Assembly (NCBI GenBank): GCA_003167365.1
Contig: PMTM01000004.1
Span: 62,001-126,000 of the forward strand
DNA: 64,000 nt
Direction of reading: 5' to 3'
Source: Spartobacteria bacterium
Lineage (GTDB): Bacteria; Verrucomicrobiota; Verrucomicrobiia; Chthoniobacterales; UBA10450
Shown: positions 8,565-17,289 of the stretch, piece after piece
How positions within the stretch are numbered: position 1 is the stretch's first letter
How the letters are laid out: each line of letters opens with the position of its first letter
The notes under the pieces: generated by a model
The model's database searches: none
Told to the model about the DNA's origin: nothing
The model's input: only the letters and a program-made list of their open reading frames with translations
Made by a program: the position numbers and the translations under genes

Positions 8565-9667
8565 GGCGAATGCTCGGGGAAAAGCTCAAGGATACTTTTT
8601 TCGTCCGCATTGCAGACGCCCCGCTCGGTAATTAATCCAGTCACCAGCCGTCTCGGTGTAACGTCGAACCCGTAGTTTGCCGCGGGGCTGTCTTCCGGTG
8701 CGACATGCACTTCGACGTGCCGGCCGTCGAGCCACCCATCGGCGTGCTTGACCTCGTCCGCGCCGCGCTCCTCGATCGGAATCTCCAAACCGTCGCGGAT
8801 TTTCCAATCGAAGGAAGACGAAGGTAAGGCCACGTAGAAAGGAATCTGATTGTCTTTCGCCGCCAGCGCTTTCAAATAAGTCCCAATCTTGTTCGCAACA
8901 TCCCCCGTGTAAGTGGTTCGATCGGTTCCGACAATCACCAGGTCCACCTCGCCGCGCTGCATCAAATGTCCGCCGGTGTTGTCCGCGATCAACGTATGAG
9001 GCACACCATGCTGACCGAGTTCCCAGGCGGTGAGTTTCGAACCCTGATTCCGCGGCCTGGTTTCATCGATCCAGACATGAACAGCCAAACCGTTGTCATG
9101 TGCGGCGTAAATCGGCGCCAGGGCGGAACCGTAATCGACAAACGCGAGCCATCCCGCGTTGCAATGAGTGAGCACATTGACCGGCTTCCCGGCTTTCTTT
9201 CGTGCAATTTGCGAAATCAGATGCAGGCCGTGCTCTCCGATCCTCCGACAGTGTTCCGCGTCTTCCTCGGCAATCTGCTTCGCTGTATTCAAAGCGATGG
9301 CAATCTTTTCTCGCGCGGTTTTCCCCTCGGCGATGCTCGTTAATTGCCGCTCGATCGCCCAGGCAAGATTCACCGCTGTCGGTCTGGTCGCAGCGAGTTG
9401 CTTTGCGGCAACGTCCAAATGTTGATCCAACGAATCCTTCTCCCTAGCGCCGAGGGCGGCGAGATACATCCCGAATCCCGCGCTCGCCCCGATCAAACCG
9501 GCTCCTCGCACATGCATCTCCCGGATCGCAATCGCCATTTGCTCCACTGTCGTGACTTCTTCGATCACGAAGCGGTGCGGCAAGAATCGCTGATCGATCA
9601 ATTGCACAACATCGTCGTCATCGGCTTTGAGCCAGATCGTTCGGAAATGTTGGCCACCGACCTTCAT
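8561..9667 (-). CDS. mtnA: S-methyl-5-thioribose-1-phosphate isomerase family protein
   Basis: The preferred start is the ATG at 9667, giving 368 residues beginning MKVGGQHFRTIW, as in the family; upstream in-frame codons look non-coding. Family signatures are VRGAGLIGASAG, the catalytic cysteine in LTHCNAGWLAF, the catalytic aspartate in VGTDRTTYTGDVANKIGTY, and the Arg-rich C-terminus. The enzyme isomerises an aldose 1-phosphate to a ketose 1-phosphate. The stretch HCNAGWLAFVDYG differs from the more usual HCNAG-LATAGYG of methionine-salvage MtnA, and I associate it with deoxyribose/DHAP-shunt relatives. It is followed by the aldolase with a 4-bp overlap. Confidence 0.85.
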   Translation of the reverse strand: MKVGGQHFRTIWLKADDDDVVQLIDQRFLPHRFVIEEVTTVEQMAIAIREMHVRGAGLIGASAGFGMYLAALGAREKDSLDQHLDVAAKQLAATRPTAVNLAWAIERQLTSIAEGKTAREKIAIALNTAKQIAEEDAEHCRRIGEHGLHLISQIARKKAGKPVNVLTHCNAGWLAFVDYGSALAPIYAAHDNGLAVHVWIDETRPRNQGSKLTAWELGQHGVPHTLIADNTGGHLMQRGEVDLVIVGTDRTTYTGDVANKIGTYLKALAAKDNQIPFYVALPSSSFDWKIRDGLEIPIEERGADEVKHADGWLDGRHVEVHVAPEDSPAANYGFDVTPRRLVTGLITERGVCNADEKSILELFPEHSP

Positions 9668-9760
9668 GTCTTTGTGACATGTGCGATTTGACGGTGAATA
9701 CGTCAACTCATGATGATCGATTATGGCAGCCAATCGATGAAGTTCACTCGATCCTGTTAT

Positions 9761-10147
9761 ATGAAGCCTCCATTTACACTTGGCGTCGTCGGTCACTTCG
9801 GGTTAGCGGTGCGCGATCCGGAGAAAAGCGCGAAATGGTTCGAGCGCGCGCTCGGTTTGCGTAAGCAGTTTGAGTTCGAAAACGGCGTCGCGGTCGGCAA
9901 CGACAACGTGACGATTGCGCTATTCAAAGGCAAGCCGTGGCCGAAAACGATCGAGCATATGTCATTTCATCTGCCGAACATGGCGACATTGCGAAAGGCG
10001 CTCAAATACCTGAAGAAGCACAAGGTTGCCGTAGAAGATCCCGGCGACGAAATCGGCCCGGAAGGGCCCGGCTCGAAAAACATGGGTCTCTGGTTTCACG
10101 ATCCCGATGGCTACCGTTGGGAACTCAGTGTGCAGGGCGGGAAATAA
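9761..10147 (+). CDS. VOC/glyoxalase-fold protein
   Basis: The chosen ATG gives 128 residues. The protein reads as a single vicinal-oxygen-chelate unit: LGVVGHFGLAVRDPEKSAKWFERALG at the start, then IEHMSFHLPNM and LWFHDPDGYRWEL at the end. These give two of the metal-ligand histidines and the terminal Glu. Members include glyoxalases, dioxygenases and resistance proteins; the substrate cannot be inferred. It is divergent from the isomerase gene, with about 90 bp between them. Confidence 0.8.
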   Translation: MKPPFTLGVVGHFGLAVRDPEKSAKWFERALGLRKQFEFENGVAVGNDNVTIALFKGKPWPKTIEHMSFHLPNMATLRKALKYLKKHKVAVEDPGDEIGPEGPGSKNMGLWFHDPDGYRWELSVQGGK

Positions 10148-10191
10148 GCGAGGCAATTGACCACCCGGACGTAGGCTGACAACCTTCACGC

Positions 10192-10524
10192 ATGCCGCAA
10201 CGCCAGCGATATCTCTTCGTCTGCATCAACCGCCGAGCTGAAGACAACCCAAAGGGGTCGTGCACCGCGCGTGGTTCGGAAGAAGTGCATCGGGCATTGA
10301 AAGAACAGCTCGCCGCGCGCGGGTTAGCCAAGGTCGAGGCGCGGGTTTGCACGTCGAGCTGCTTGGATCAGTGCTCGTCCGGCGTTACCATTTTGGTTGA
10401 GCCCGATCACTTTTTCTACGGTCGCGTCACTGTGTCAGACGTCCCGGAGATCGTGGAAGGGATCGCGAACGATCGACGGGTCGAGCGGCTCGTGCTAACA
10501 GCCGAAGACTTGGAGAAAGGCTAA
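10192..10524 (+). CDS. Thioredoxin-like [2Fe-2S] ferredoxin
   Basis: The 110-residue protein has the cysteine pattern of thioredoxin-fold 2Fe-2S ferredoxins: C11, then C24 after twelve residues, and later C53 and C57, with an extra C61. The FVCINRR opening and the GVTILVEPDHFFYGRV core match the (2Fe-2S) ferredoxin domain family found in many bacteria. It probably carries electrons in the cytoplasm. It follows the VOC gene by 44 bp on the same strand and may be co-transcribed with it. Confidence 0.82.
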   Translation: MPQRQRYLFVCINRRAEDNPKGSCTARGSEEVHRALKEQLAARGLAKVEARVCTSSCLDQCSSGVTILVEPDHFFYGRVTVSDVPEIVEGIANDRRVERLVLTAEDLEKG

Positions 10525-10904
10525 GCGGCCGCGCATTGGGACGCTACCAATGCAACAGGCGCGCCAAGGTCGCGGATGCGTGCCTTCACCGTTTCACAAC
10601 GCTCGCGTTCGCGAACTGCATCGGCCTCCGGCAAATGCTGCGCTTGATATGGAGGTCGCGCTGGCTTCAAGAATATCTCGACAACATCATTGGCGATGCA
10701 GACGCGATGAAGTGTTGAAGTCGTCGGACCTTCTTCGGCTTCGGCGAGCAAGTTGTCCCTGATCGCAATGTAAGCAGTGATCTCATCGAGCGCGTATTTC
10801 AAATGCCTGTGCTCAACGGGTTTGGCCAATGCCTGCGGGCGCTTCTCCGAATCGGATATCGGGATAACTCCGGCGTATCCCCTGAGCGCGTGAGATAGCT
10901 GCAT
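10521..10904 (-). CDS. Hypothetical protein, 127 residues
   Basis: This is a weakly supported frame convergent with the ferredoxin gene, overlapping its stop by 4 bp. The predicted protein is soluble, has a helical middle (LKYALDEITAYIAIRDNLLAEAEE) and no motif I recognise. It fills an otherwise empty 535-bp gap before the NYN gene, which is the main reason for listing it. It could be spurious. Confidence 0.35.
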   Translation of the reverse strand: MQLSHALRGYAGVIPISDSEKRPQALAKPVEHRHLKYALDEITAYIAIRDNLLAEAEEGPTTSTLHRVCIANDVVEIFLKPARPPYQAQHLPEADAVRERERCETVKARIRDLGAPVALVASQCAAA

Positions 10905-11059
10905 ACCATCGTGAGGAGCAGACCATGTGCCGTCGGCGTCTGCACAAGCCGTATCTTTTGAATATGAAAAGGGTTTCGGCGGCTCTCCGGAATATCGGGA
11001 AATCCCGTTTTCACATTTTCGCTATCTCGCGAGTGCGATGTCGGTAAATTCACAGCCTA

Positions 11060-11863
11060 ATGAGCGTTCATGATTCCGACGCCACGATGGCTGTGTTCCT
11101 CGACTTGGAGAATATCGCACTCGGCGCGCTTGAGGCGCACTTTCCAGCGTTCGACGTCCGGAAGGTGCTTGAGCGTCTGCTGCTCAAGGGCCAGATCGTC
11201 GTCAAGAAAGCTTACTGCGATTTTGAGCGCTACAAGACGTTCAAGCGCGGGCTGCACGAGGCTGCCTTCGAGCTGATCGAGATCCCGCACGTGCGCCAGT
11301 CGGGCAAAAACTCCGCCGACATCCGCATGGTCGTCGATGCGCTCGATCTTTGCTACACCAAGAGTCACGTCGACACTTTCGTCATCATCAGTGGCGACTC
11401 GGATTTCTCTCCGCTTGTCAGCAAATTGCGCGAGAACGACAAAACGGTCATCGGCGTTGGCGTCAAGAAATCGACCTCGGACCTCTTCATCAGCAATTGC
11501 GACGAATTTATTTACTACGATGATCTCGTGCGCGTGGAGCTTTCGAAAAAGCGCCCCGGCGTCGCTGCGACCGCGCCGGCTGCGAAACCTGCGCGTGACA
11601 AAGATCATGGACCGTCACGAGACGAGGCACTCGAGCTTCTCACGAGAACTTTGGAAGCGTTGCGCGCCGAGCGAGGCGAGGACTATACGATCCGTGGCTC
11701 ACTGGTGAAGCAGGCGATTAAACGCCAGAACCCCGGCTTTAACGAGCGCGCGCATGGCTTCCGCGCCTTCAACGACCTGCTCCTCGAAGCGCAAAAGCGC
11801 GGCCTGCTAAAACTGGAGAGCGATAAACAAGTCGGTACCTACATCGTTCACGCGATCGAATAA
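11060..11863 (+). CDS. NYN-domain ribonuclease-like protein with C-terminal OST-HTH-like domain
   Basis: The 267-residue protein has an N-terminal NYN (PIN-like) domain: VFLDLENIALGAL, AYCDFERYK, the conserved KNSADIRMVVDALDL and FVIISGDSDFSPLV. These supply the acidic residues of a metal-dependent RNase site. After a linker rich in Ala, Lys and Pro (about 165-185), residues 190-267 read as an OST-HTH/LOTUS-like winged helix (LELLTRTLEALRAE, VKQAIKRQNPGF, LLLEAQKRGLLKLE). LabA/DUF88 proteins share this layout and are thought to act on RNA. It is a single gene upstream of rpoZ. Confidence 0.85.
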   Translation: MSVHDSDATMAVFLDLENIALGALEAHFPAFDVRKVLERLLLKGQIVVKKAYCDFERYKTFKRGLHEAAFELIEIPHVRQSGKNSADIRMVVDALDLCYTKSHVDTFVIISGDSDFSPLVSKLRENDKTVIGVGVKKSTSDLFISNCDEFIYYDDLVRVELSKKRPGVAATAPAAKPARDKDHGPSRDEALELLTRTLEALRAERGEDYTIRGSLVKQAIKRQNPGFNERAHGFRAFNDLLLEAQKRGLLKLESDKQVGTYIVHAIE

Positions 11864-12054
11864 CGAGGCGCTAACAAATCGGGCGCGGCGGGCCGGCTCG
11901 CTCCTCCCGTTTTCCGAGGAGAGATACACGTTGTGTTTCGCGGTTCTACGACGATAGTGAGGGAAGTTTCTCTGCTGCGATTCTTCTGAAACGTGATCAG
12001 CCGCCGTTCGGGAGTTTAATGCTTCGTCAGCCGGTAACTCGCACTTATCTATAT

Positions 12055-12330
12055 ATGAAAGCCGAACTCGTTAAAGCTGCGCTCGAAGCAGTTCCTAATC
12101 AGCAAATTCTGGTGAACATGGTCTCGCGGCGTGTGCGGCAGCTCTGTATGGGGCATCGCCCGCTCGTGGAATTTGCTCCAGGGCTTGGTCACGCCGATGT
12201 CGCTTTAACCGAGATCGCCAGCAAGAAGCTGACGTACGAATCGACCTTCGGTCAGAACGGGAAAGACGCTGCTGCGGCGCAGGTCGTGCAGTTCCCGGGG
12301 ATCATCGTGAGTAAGAAGAAAGCCGCGTAG
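12055..12330 (+). CDS. rpoZ: DNA-directed RNA polymerase omega subunit
   Basis: The start at the ATG of 12055 gives a 91-residue protein; an in-frame ATG 36 bp earlier adds non-conserved residues. The core LVNMVSRRVRQLCMGHRPLVE, followed by DVALTEIASKKLTYE, matches omega helices that clamp the beta-prime subunit. It keeps the usual small size and ends in a lysine-rich tail. The gene is single, 190 bp downstream of the NYN gene. Confidence 0.82.
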   Translation: MKAELVKAALEAVPNQQILVNMVSRRVRQLCMGHRPLVEFAPGLGHADVALTEIASKKLTYESTFGQNGKDAAAAQVVQFPGIIVSKKKAA

Positions 12331-12462
12331 GGCCAAAGAAACTGGGAGTTGAGGGTTGGAGAGAGGCAACGCGGGCGGAACCTCGAAGCCGATCGCGGAT
12401 TTCTGCAGGAGACGGATTCAGGACGGCAGCGAATCGCGGCCGCCGCGATGTGATCGCTAAAT

Positions 12463-12840
12463 ATGTTTTTAGTCGAAGCTGACCGATCGAAGCGCCTTTT
12501 AGTGATCAGTGTTGCGCGGCACATGAGCGCGGAAGAGGCACAACAGGCCGCACAACAAGTCCGCGAGACGTTAGAAAATTTCGCACCGGGCTTCCGGACG
12601 TTAACCGATTTTCGGTGGTTGGACTCAATGGATTCCTCGGCTGCAACTCACATTGCGGAGATCATGGATGCCATAGCCAAGAAACAGGTGGGTTTGGTGA
12701 TTAGAGTGATGCCCGATCCGCACAAGGACATTGGCCTCAATATTCTGTCGCAATTTCATTACGGTCCCGAAGTTCAAATCGTCACCTTCGAGACGCTGGC
12801 TGACGCGTTGCAGAGCTTGTCGGAGAATTCCGGTGAATGA
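12463..12840 (+). CDS. STAS/SpoIIAA-like protein
   Basis: The 125-residue soluble protein alternates beta strands and helices as in STAS/SpoIIAA-like domains: FLVEADRSKRLLVISV, the helix EEAQQAAQQVRETLENF, TLTDFRWLDSMDSSAATHIAEIMDAI, and the strand VGLVIRVMPD. Such domains often sense or bind anti-sigma-like partners or lipids, but no partner is encoded nearby. Function unknown. Confidence 0.68.
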   Translation: MFLVEADRSKRLLVISVARHMSAEEAQQAAQQVRETLENFAPGFRTLTDFRWLDSMDSSAATHIAEIMDAIAKKQVGLVIRVMPDPHKDIGLNILSQFHYGPEVQIVTFETLADALQSLSENSGE

Positions 12841-12894
12841 CGCGGGCGCTGATGGGTTGAGACGGAAAAGAGAAAACGCGAAAAGGAAGCGAAG

Positions 12895-13479
12895 TTATGC
12901 GGTCTTGCTCTTTCCGAGCACGAGTCCTGCGACGATGCCAACGCAGATGAAACCGACTATTTGTATGAACATGTAGGCGGCGATGTAAACACAAGGAAAG
13001 CCATACCAGTTCCAATAGGAAACATTGGTCGCGATGGCCGCGAGAATTCCGGCGAGGAAGACAAAACCGAGGCGCGCGCCAAAACTGGCGAGACCGGTTT
13101 GAGCAAGAAGGAAGACGGCGAGAATGGATTCGAGAAGCTCGGTTGAGAATTCGACTCCTAACAATTTGCCCATCGCGAACACTCGACCAGGCGGATGGTA
13201 CATAAGAATGCCGCTCGGATTATTCGCGAGCTTTTCGTACATCTTTTTCATCGCTTCACTCTTTTGTTCCCGGGTCGCGTCCGGACCGAGGCCCGAGCCG
13301 GGAAAAATGTAAAGCCCGGACTCTCCGATATTTGCTTGCATGGCGGCGAGGACCGCTTGCTCATTTGGAATTTCACGGATGCCGGCTTCGCCCAAGGGCA
13401 AAACCATGTGCGCGATCGATGTCCAAATAAACATCGCGATTCCACCCAAAACCCCCGCGAGAATGATGCGTTTTGTCAT
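12895..13479 (-). CDS. Hypothetical integral membrane protein
   Basis: The 194-residue protein has an N-terminal helix (RIILAGVLGGIAMFIWTSIAHMVL), a soluble segment of about 90 residues, and three further helices at the C-terminus (ILAVFLLAQTGLASFG, FVFLAGILAAIATNVSYW, IVGFICVGIVAGLVLG). I recognise no catalytic motif. It converges on the STAS-like gene and stands alone. Confidence 0.72.
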   Translation of the reverse strand: MTKRIILAGVLGGIAMFIWTSIAHMVLPLGEAGIREIPNEQAVLAAMQANIGESGLYIFPGSGLGPDATREQKSEAMKKMYEKLANNPSGILMYHPPGRVFAMGKLLGVEFSTELLESILAVFLLAQTGLASFGARLGFVFLAGILAAIATNVSYWNWYGFPCVYIAAYMFIQIVGFICVGIVAGLVLGKSKTA

Positions 13480-14020
13480 AAGTGCCTCCGGTCGGCGGCG
13501 ATTATGGCCGGGTGCGATACGATGGCAAGAAGGGAAACGTTAAGAAGTCGAGTTGTTGAAAACTGAAAGCTGAAACGCGGAGAGCAGAAAGCTGAGAAAA
13601 ATAACCATCAAAGCGTTTAGACAAAAGGCGTAATCGGCGGCGTCTCTCTTAAAAGAGGAATGGGAGGACGGAGGAAAAAAGAAAATCTCTGAATCCGAAT
13701 AGCTGACTTTATGCATCCCATATGAAAGCTGAGAGGAGAGGCGTTGAGATGTTGAACCAGATTTCCGAACTGCAAACTGCGAACTCCGCGATCCCAAAAC
13801 CGGGACGAGAAATTCCCGAAAGCGAACACTTGTCGATCGCAACGAATGAGAGCCAATCGGATCAACTGTGTGATGACCAGCAACTTATGTGTCTCGAGAT
13901 TGCGTTGGCACGCGCTTTGCAACAGCTGACGTCAAAGACGGAAAATTGACAGTAGAATTTCGAAAATTCTTAGCCACCAATCTCTCAACTTCTCAGCTCT
14001 CAACCACTCACCTCATCCAT
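13480..14020. other. Gap with AT-rich low-complexity phrases; no convincing gene
   Basis: The stretch separates a minus-strand membrane protein from the ABC permease and must carry promoters for both. It holds repeated phrases of the type aactgaaagctgaaa, gcagaaagctgagaa and catatgaaagctgag, and near 13980-14010 ctcaacttctcagctctcaac. This phrase type recurs in intergenic regions of this genome. No gene can be supported here. Confidence 0.5.
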
Positions 14021-16513
14021 ATGCTTGAGTCCTTCCTGCAAGATATCCGCATCGGTCTTCGCGTCCTGATCAAGGAGAAATCGTTTTGTTTCCTCGCTGT
14101 GCTGGTGCTCGCGCTCGGCATTTGCGGCGTGACGACGCAATTCACCGTGGTCAATGCATTCGTACTGCGCGGCTTCTCGTTTCCGCATCCCGAGCAATTG
14201 ATGAGTGTTGGGTTGATCGACCCGCAGGGGACTCCGCAAAACAATAACTTCGGCACCGGCAACATTCCATCGGGGCAAGATTACGAGGACCTGCGCGCGG
14301 CTCAGCAGTCGTTCGCGCAGATGGCTGCTTATATCAACCAATCGACCATCAACGTATCGTATCGAAACAATCCGCAGCGTTATACCGGCGGCTATGTCAC
14401 GGACGATTTCTTTAAAATCATCGGCGTCTCGCCGATAATGGGCCGCGATTTCACCGCCGAGGACAACAAGCCGGGCGCGGAAAAGGTGGCGTTGCTGGGT
14501 CACGAAATCTGGCAGCGCGATTTCAATGGCGACCCGAAGATCGTCGGGCAAGCGATTAGAATTAATGGCCGCGCCGCCACCGTGATCGGAGTGATGCCAC
14601 CAAACTTCAAGTTCCCGATCTCCGAGCAGCTTTGGGTGCCGCTTTACAACGAGTTTCCGCTCAAGCCGCGCGGCGACCCGGCGGGTCTAGGTCCTTCCAT
14701 CATGGGCCGGCTCAAACCGGGCGTGAGCATCGATCAAGTGAACGCCGAATTTGTCGGACTCGCGAAACGTTTGGCAAAGGACAATCCGAAAACAAATGGA
14801 CAGCTCGTCTCTGCGAGTGTGCAACCGCTCATGAACACATTCAGCGGCCCGCAACTTCGCCAAACGGTTTACGCGATGCTGGGAGCGGTCATCGTTGTCT
14901 TACTGATTGCGTGCGTAAATGTGATGAATATGCAGTTTGGGCGCGCTGCTTTGCGCGCGAAGGAACTTGCCATTCGGGGCGCACTCGGCGCCACGCGCTG
15001 GAGACTCGTGCGACAGATGCTGACTGAGAGCCTGCTCGTCGCTTCGTTCGGAGCGGTCGTCGGGGTGGCGATGGCGTATTGGGCCGTGGGCTTGCTCGTT
15101 CGCGCCACGAACGCGCTGCCATTTCCCTTGCCGTATTGGGTTTCATTCGACATCGACGCGCCGGTCCTCGCATTTACCGTCGGGATCGCTTTGATTGCGA
15201 CGCTTGTTTCCGGTCTCATTCCCGCATTACTCGCCTCCCGCGCTAACGCTGCTGAAGCGATGAAAGAAGGCGGGCGCGGCAATAGCAGCCGACTCGTCAA
15301 TGTCATCACGCGCGTCCTCGTCGTTGGCCAGATCGCGTTGACGGCCGCGCTGTTGATCGGGGCGACGCTTCAGATCAAATCCATTCGAAATCAGATCAAG
15401 CTCGATTACGGCTACGACGAAAACGGCGTTTACTCCGCACGTATGGGCCTGTTCGAAGGCGATTATCCGACATCGGAGGCGCGCCAGCAGTTTTTCGTGC
15501 GGGCGTTGCGCTCGCTGCGCAGCAATCCGGCATTCGACGGCGCCGCCATGACTGGGCGTTTTCGCATGACCTTTGGCGGCTTCGGCCAATATGAAGTGGA
15601 CGGCAAAAGTTATGTAACCGATAGAGACAGGCCGCAGGGCAATTTCGAGTTTGTCTCGGACGGATACTTCTCGACCATGGGCTTGAAGATTTTGGAAGGT
15701 CGCGACTTCACGATTGACGACGCGGATGGAAAACAGCCGGTCGCGATCGTGAGCACCGGTTTCGCGCAGAAATATTTTGGTCACGACAGCCCGCTCAGCC
15801 GCCGGATTCGAATCTTCAATCCCGCCCAACCGCAAGAGTGGCGCACAGTCGTCGGCGTTGTTCCCGAAACGCTCATGCAAGGGCCATTCAATCAGCAGAC
15901 CGATAACAGCGGTTTTTATGTTCCGATACTCGGCGTGCCGCCCGCGCCGCAGTTCGTCACCATCGTCGTGCGCCCGCACCAAGGGCAGCGGGCGGAAACT
16001 CTCGCCGCCCCGCTCGGCCAGGCAGTGGCCCAGCTCGACGCCAACCTTCCAACCTATTTCGGCGGAACACCCGCTCGTTTACACGATGAAATTCTTGGAG
16101 TGAATCGCATTACCGCCACGCTCTTCACGATTTTCGGCATTGCCGCCATCTTATTGTCGTCGGTCGGTCTCTACGGAGTCATGAGCTTTTCGGTCAACCA
16201 AAGGACGCAGGAATTCGGCATTCGCATGGCGCTCGGTGCTGACGCGGTGAGAATTCTCCGCATGGTCATGACCCAGGGCGCGTGGCAGCTAGGGATCGGG
16301 CTCTTCCTTGGGATAGGTGTGACCGCGCTCCTGCTCGGAGCGATCGGCGCCGCCGCGCTCCAAAACTTTCTGTTTCAGGTGAACATGCTCGACACTCTCT
16401 GGATCTACAGCGCGGTGGGGGCAATACTGACCGCGGTCGCCGCGGTATCCTGCTTTGTTCCGGCTCGTCGCGCGACGCGCGTCAATCCAATGGTCGCGCT
16501 GCGCGCAGAATAA
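14021..16513 (+). CDS. ADOP-type ABC transporter permease (MacB/FtsX family)
   Basis: The start at 14021 (MLESFLQDIRIGLRVLIKEKS) is the classic opening of acidobacterial/verrucomicrobial duplicated permeases, giving 830 residues. Two FtsX-type cores each follow a periplasmic MacB-PCD domain. The order is TM1 near residues 20-45, a first periplasmic domain, three helices around 280-420, TM5 near 430, a second periplasmic domain, and three helices around 700-820 with FGIRMALGADAVRILRMV. The first core carries the matching ELAIRGALGATRWRLVRQM. No ATPase lies beside it, which is usual for this family. The substrate is unknown. Confidence 0.87.
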   Translation: MLESFLQDIRIGLRVLIKEKSFCFLAVLVLALGICGVTTQFTVVNAFVLRGFSFPHPEQLMSVGLIDPQGTPQNNNFGTGNIPSGQDYEDLRAAQQSFAQMAAYINQSTINVSYRNNPQRYTGGYVTDDFFKIIGVSPIMGRDFTAEDNKPGAEKVALLGHEIWQRDFNGDPKIVGQAIRINGRAATVIGVMPPNFKFPISEQLWVPLYNEFPLKPRGDPAGLGPSIMGRLKPGVSIDQVNAEFVGLAKRLAKDNPKTNGQLVSASVQPLMNTFSGPQLRQTVYAMLGAVIVVLLIACVNVMNMQFGRAALRAKELAIRGALGATRWRLVRQMLTESLLVASFGAVVGVAMAYWAVGLLVRATNALPFPLPYWVSFDIDAPVLAFTVGIALIATLVSGLIPALLASRANAAEAMKEGGRGNSSRLVNVITRVLVVGQIALTAALLIGATLQIKSIRNQIKLDYGYDENGVYSARMGLFEGDYPTSEARQQFFVRALRSLRSNPAFDGAAMTGRFRMTFGGFGQYEVDGKSYVTDRDRPQGNFEFVSDGYFSTMGLKILEGRDFTIDDADGKQPVAIVSTGFAQKYFGHDSPLSRRIRIFNPAQPQEWRTVVGVVPETLMQGPFNQQTDNSGFYVPILGVPPAPQFVTIVVRPHQGQRAETLAAPLGQAVAQLDANLPTYFGGTPARLHDEILGVNRITATLFTIFGIAAILLSSVGLYGVMSFSVNQRTQEFGIRMALGADAVRILRMVMTQGAWQLGIGLFLGIGVTALLLGAIGAAALQNFLFQVNMLDTLWIYSAVGAILTAVAAVSCFVPARRATRVNPMVALRAE

Positions 16514-16606
16514 CCGCGAAGATATTGAGAGTTGAGTAAAGGCGGAAAACGAAAAGTGGACCGAAGAAGTTGTTGAGGGCGGCAACAGCGCTAGAGTCTG
16601 TTCGCC

Positions 16607-16816
16607 ATGCTGATCATTGGGTGTTTGAAGTGGGCCGCGGTTGGCTTCGTGGTGGCGTTTTGCCTCATGATGCTTTACGAGGCCAGCCATATTCACGACG
16701 ACATTCCGAAGCCGGAATTCAAGAAACGTCAGTCGATGCGCGCGCGGACGGTTCTATCTACGTTCGCCGGCTTGCTCTCCGCACTGGTGTGGCTGTTGGT
16801 GCAAAAATTGGACTAG
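16607..16816 (+). CDS. Small membrane protein, 69 residues
   Basis: The short gene encodes one N-terminal helix (CLKWAAVGFVVAFCLMML), a charged middle (PKPEFKKRQSMRARTV) and a second helix (TFAGLLSALVWLLVQKL), a plausible two-pass hairpin. It lies 93 bp after the ABC permease on the same strand. No homology is recognised, and being short it could be spurious. Confidence 0.42.
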   Translation: MLIIGCLKWAAVGFVVAFCLMMLYEASHIHDDIPKPEFKKRQSMRARTVLSTFAGLLSALVWLLVQKLD

Positions 16817-16891
16817 AAGACGAAGCCAAGACGAGCAGCTTGACGATATCCCACGCGGAACGGCCACCGCGTTTGATCAATTGATTCCCGG

Positions 16892-17152
16892 CTAGTGTGG
16901 TCCGGGGGTCGATACCGGTCGACCGGTCGGATCGACTGGTTGATCGACCAGCCCAGGTGTGACGGAAGGGCGAGGCGTAGGCGTAACCTCGACCATTTTC
17001 TCGCCGTATCCAGTTGGTACACGATTTGGCTCACCCTCCACATCGTCCCTGTCTTTAGTTGGAGCATCTCCTGAATACGTCGACGAGTGGTTGGTACAAC
17101 CCCAGAGAAAAATTGAAGAGGCAAGCGCGAAACAAAATAGCGTGGGCTTCAC
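16892..17152 (-). CDS. Small lipoprotein
   Basis: The 86-residue product has a lipoprotein signal peptide (MKPTLFCFALASSIFLWGC) with lipobox LWGC and cysteine at residue 19. The mature part is polar and rich in Pro, Thr and Val with repeats (TPTPRP, VTPG, VSTPG), suggesting an extended, unstructured tether to the outer membrane. Its coding region contains several short palindromes around ccggtcgaccgg. Function unknown. Confidence 0.65.
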   Translation of the reverse strand: MKPTLFCFALASSIFLWGCTNHSSTYSGDAPTKDRDDVEGEPNRVPTGYGEKMVEVTPTPRPSVTPGLVDQPVDPTGRPVSTPGPH

Positions 17153-17255
17153 AAGGTGAATCTAGATAGTCTTGCGGCGGATTTCATCCTGAAAAACACC
17201 GCCTTGGTTTGTCTTGCGACGATTTGGCAGGGGGAGCGTTTGCGCTGTAAAAGGG

Positions 17256-17287
17256 TTCGCCGTTCATCGAGCGCCGCGACAGCTACA
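17256..17287. repeat. Degenerate REP-like half element
   Basis: The stretch resembles the right half of the REP-like element at 32053-32075: cgccgttcatcgagcgccgc followed by ctaca. It sits just past the 3' end of the autotransporter gene. Confidence 0.4.
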
Positions 17288-17289
17288 GA

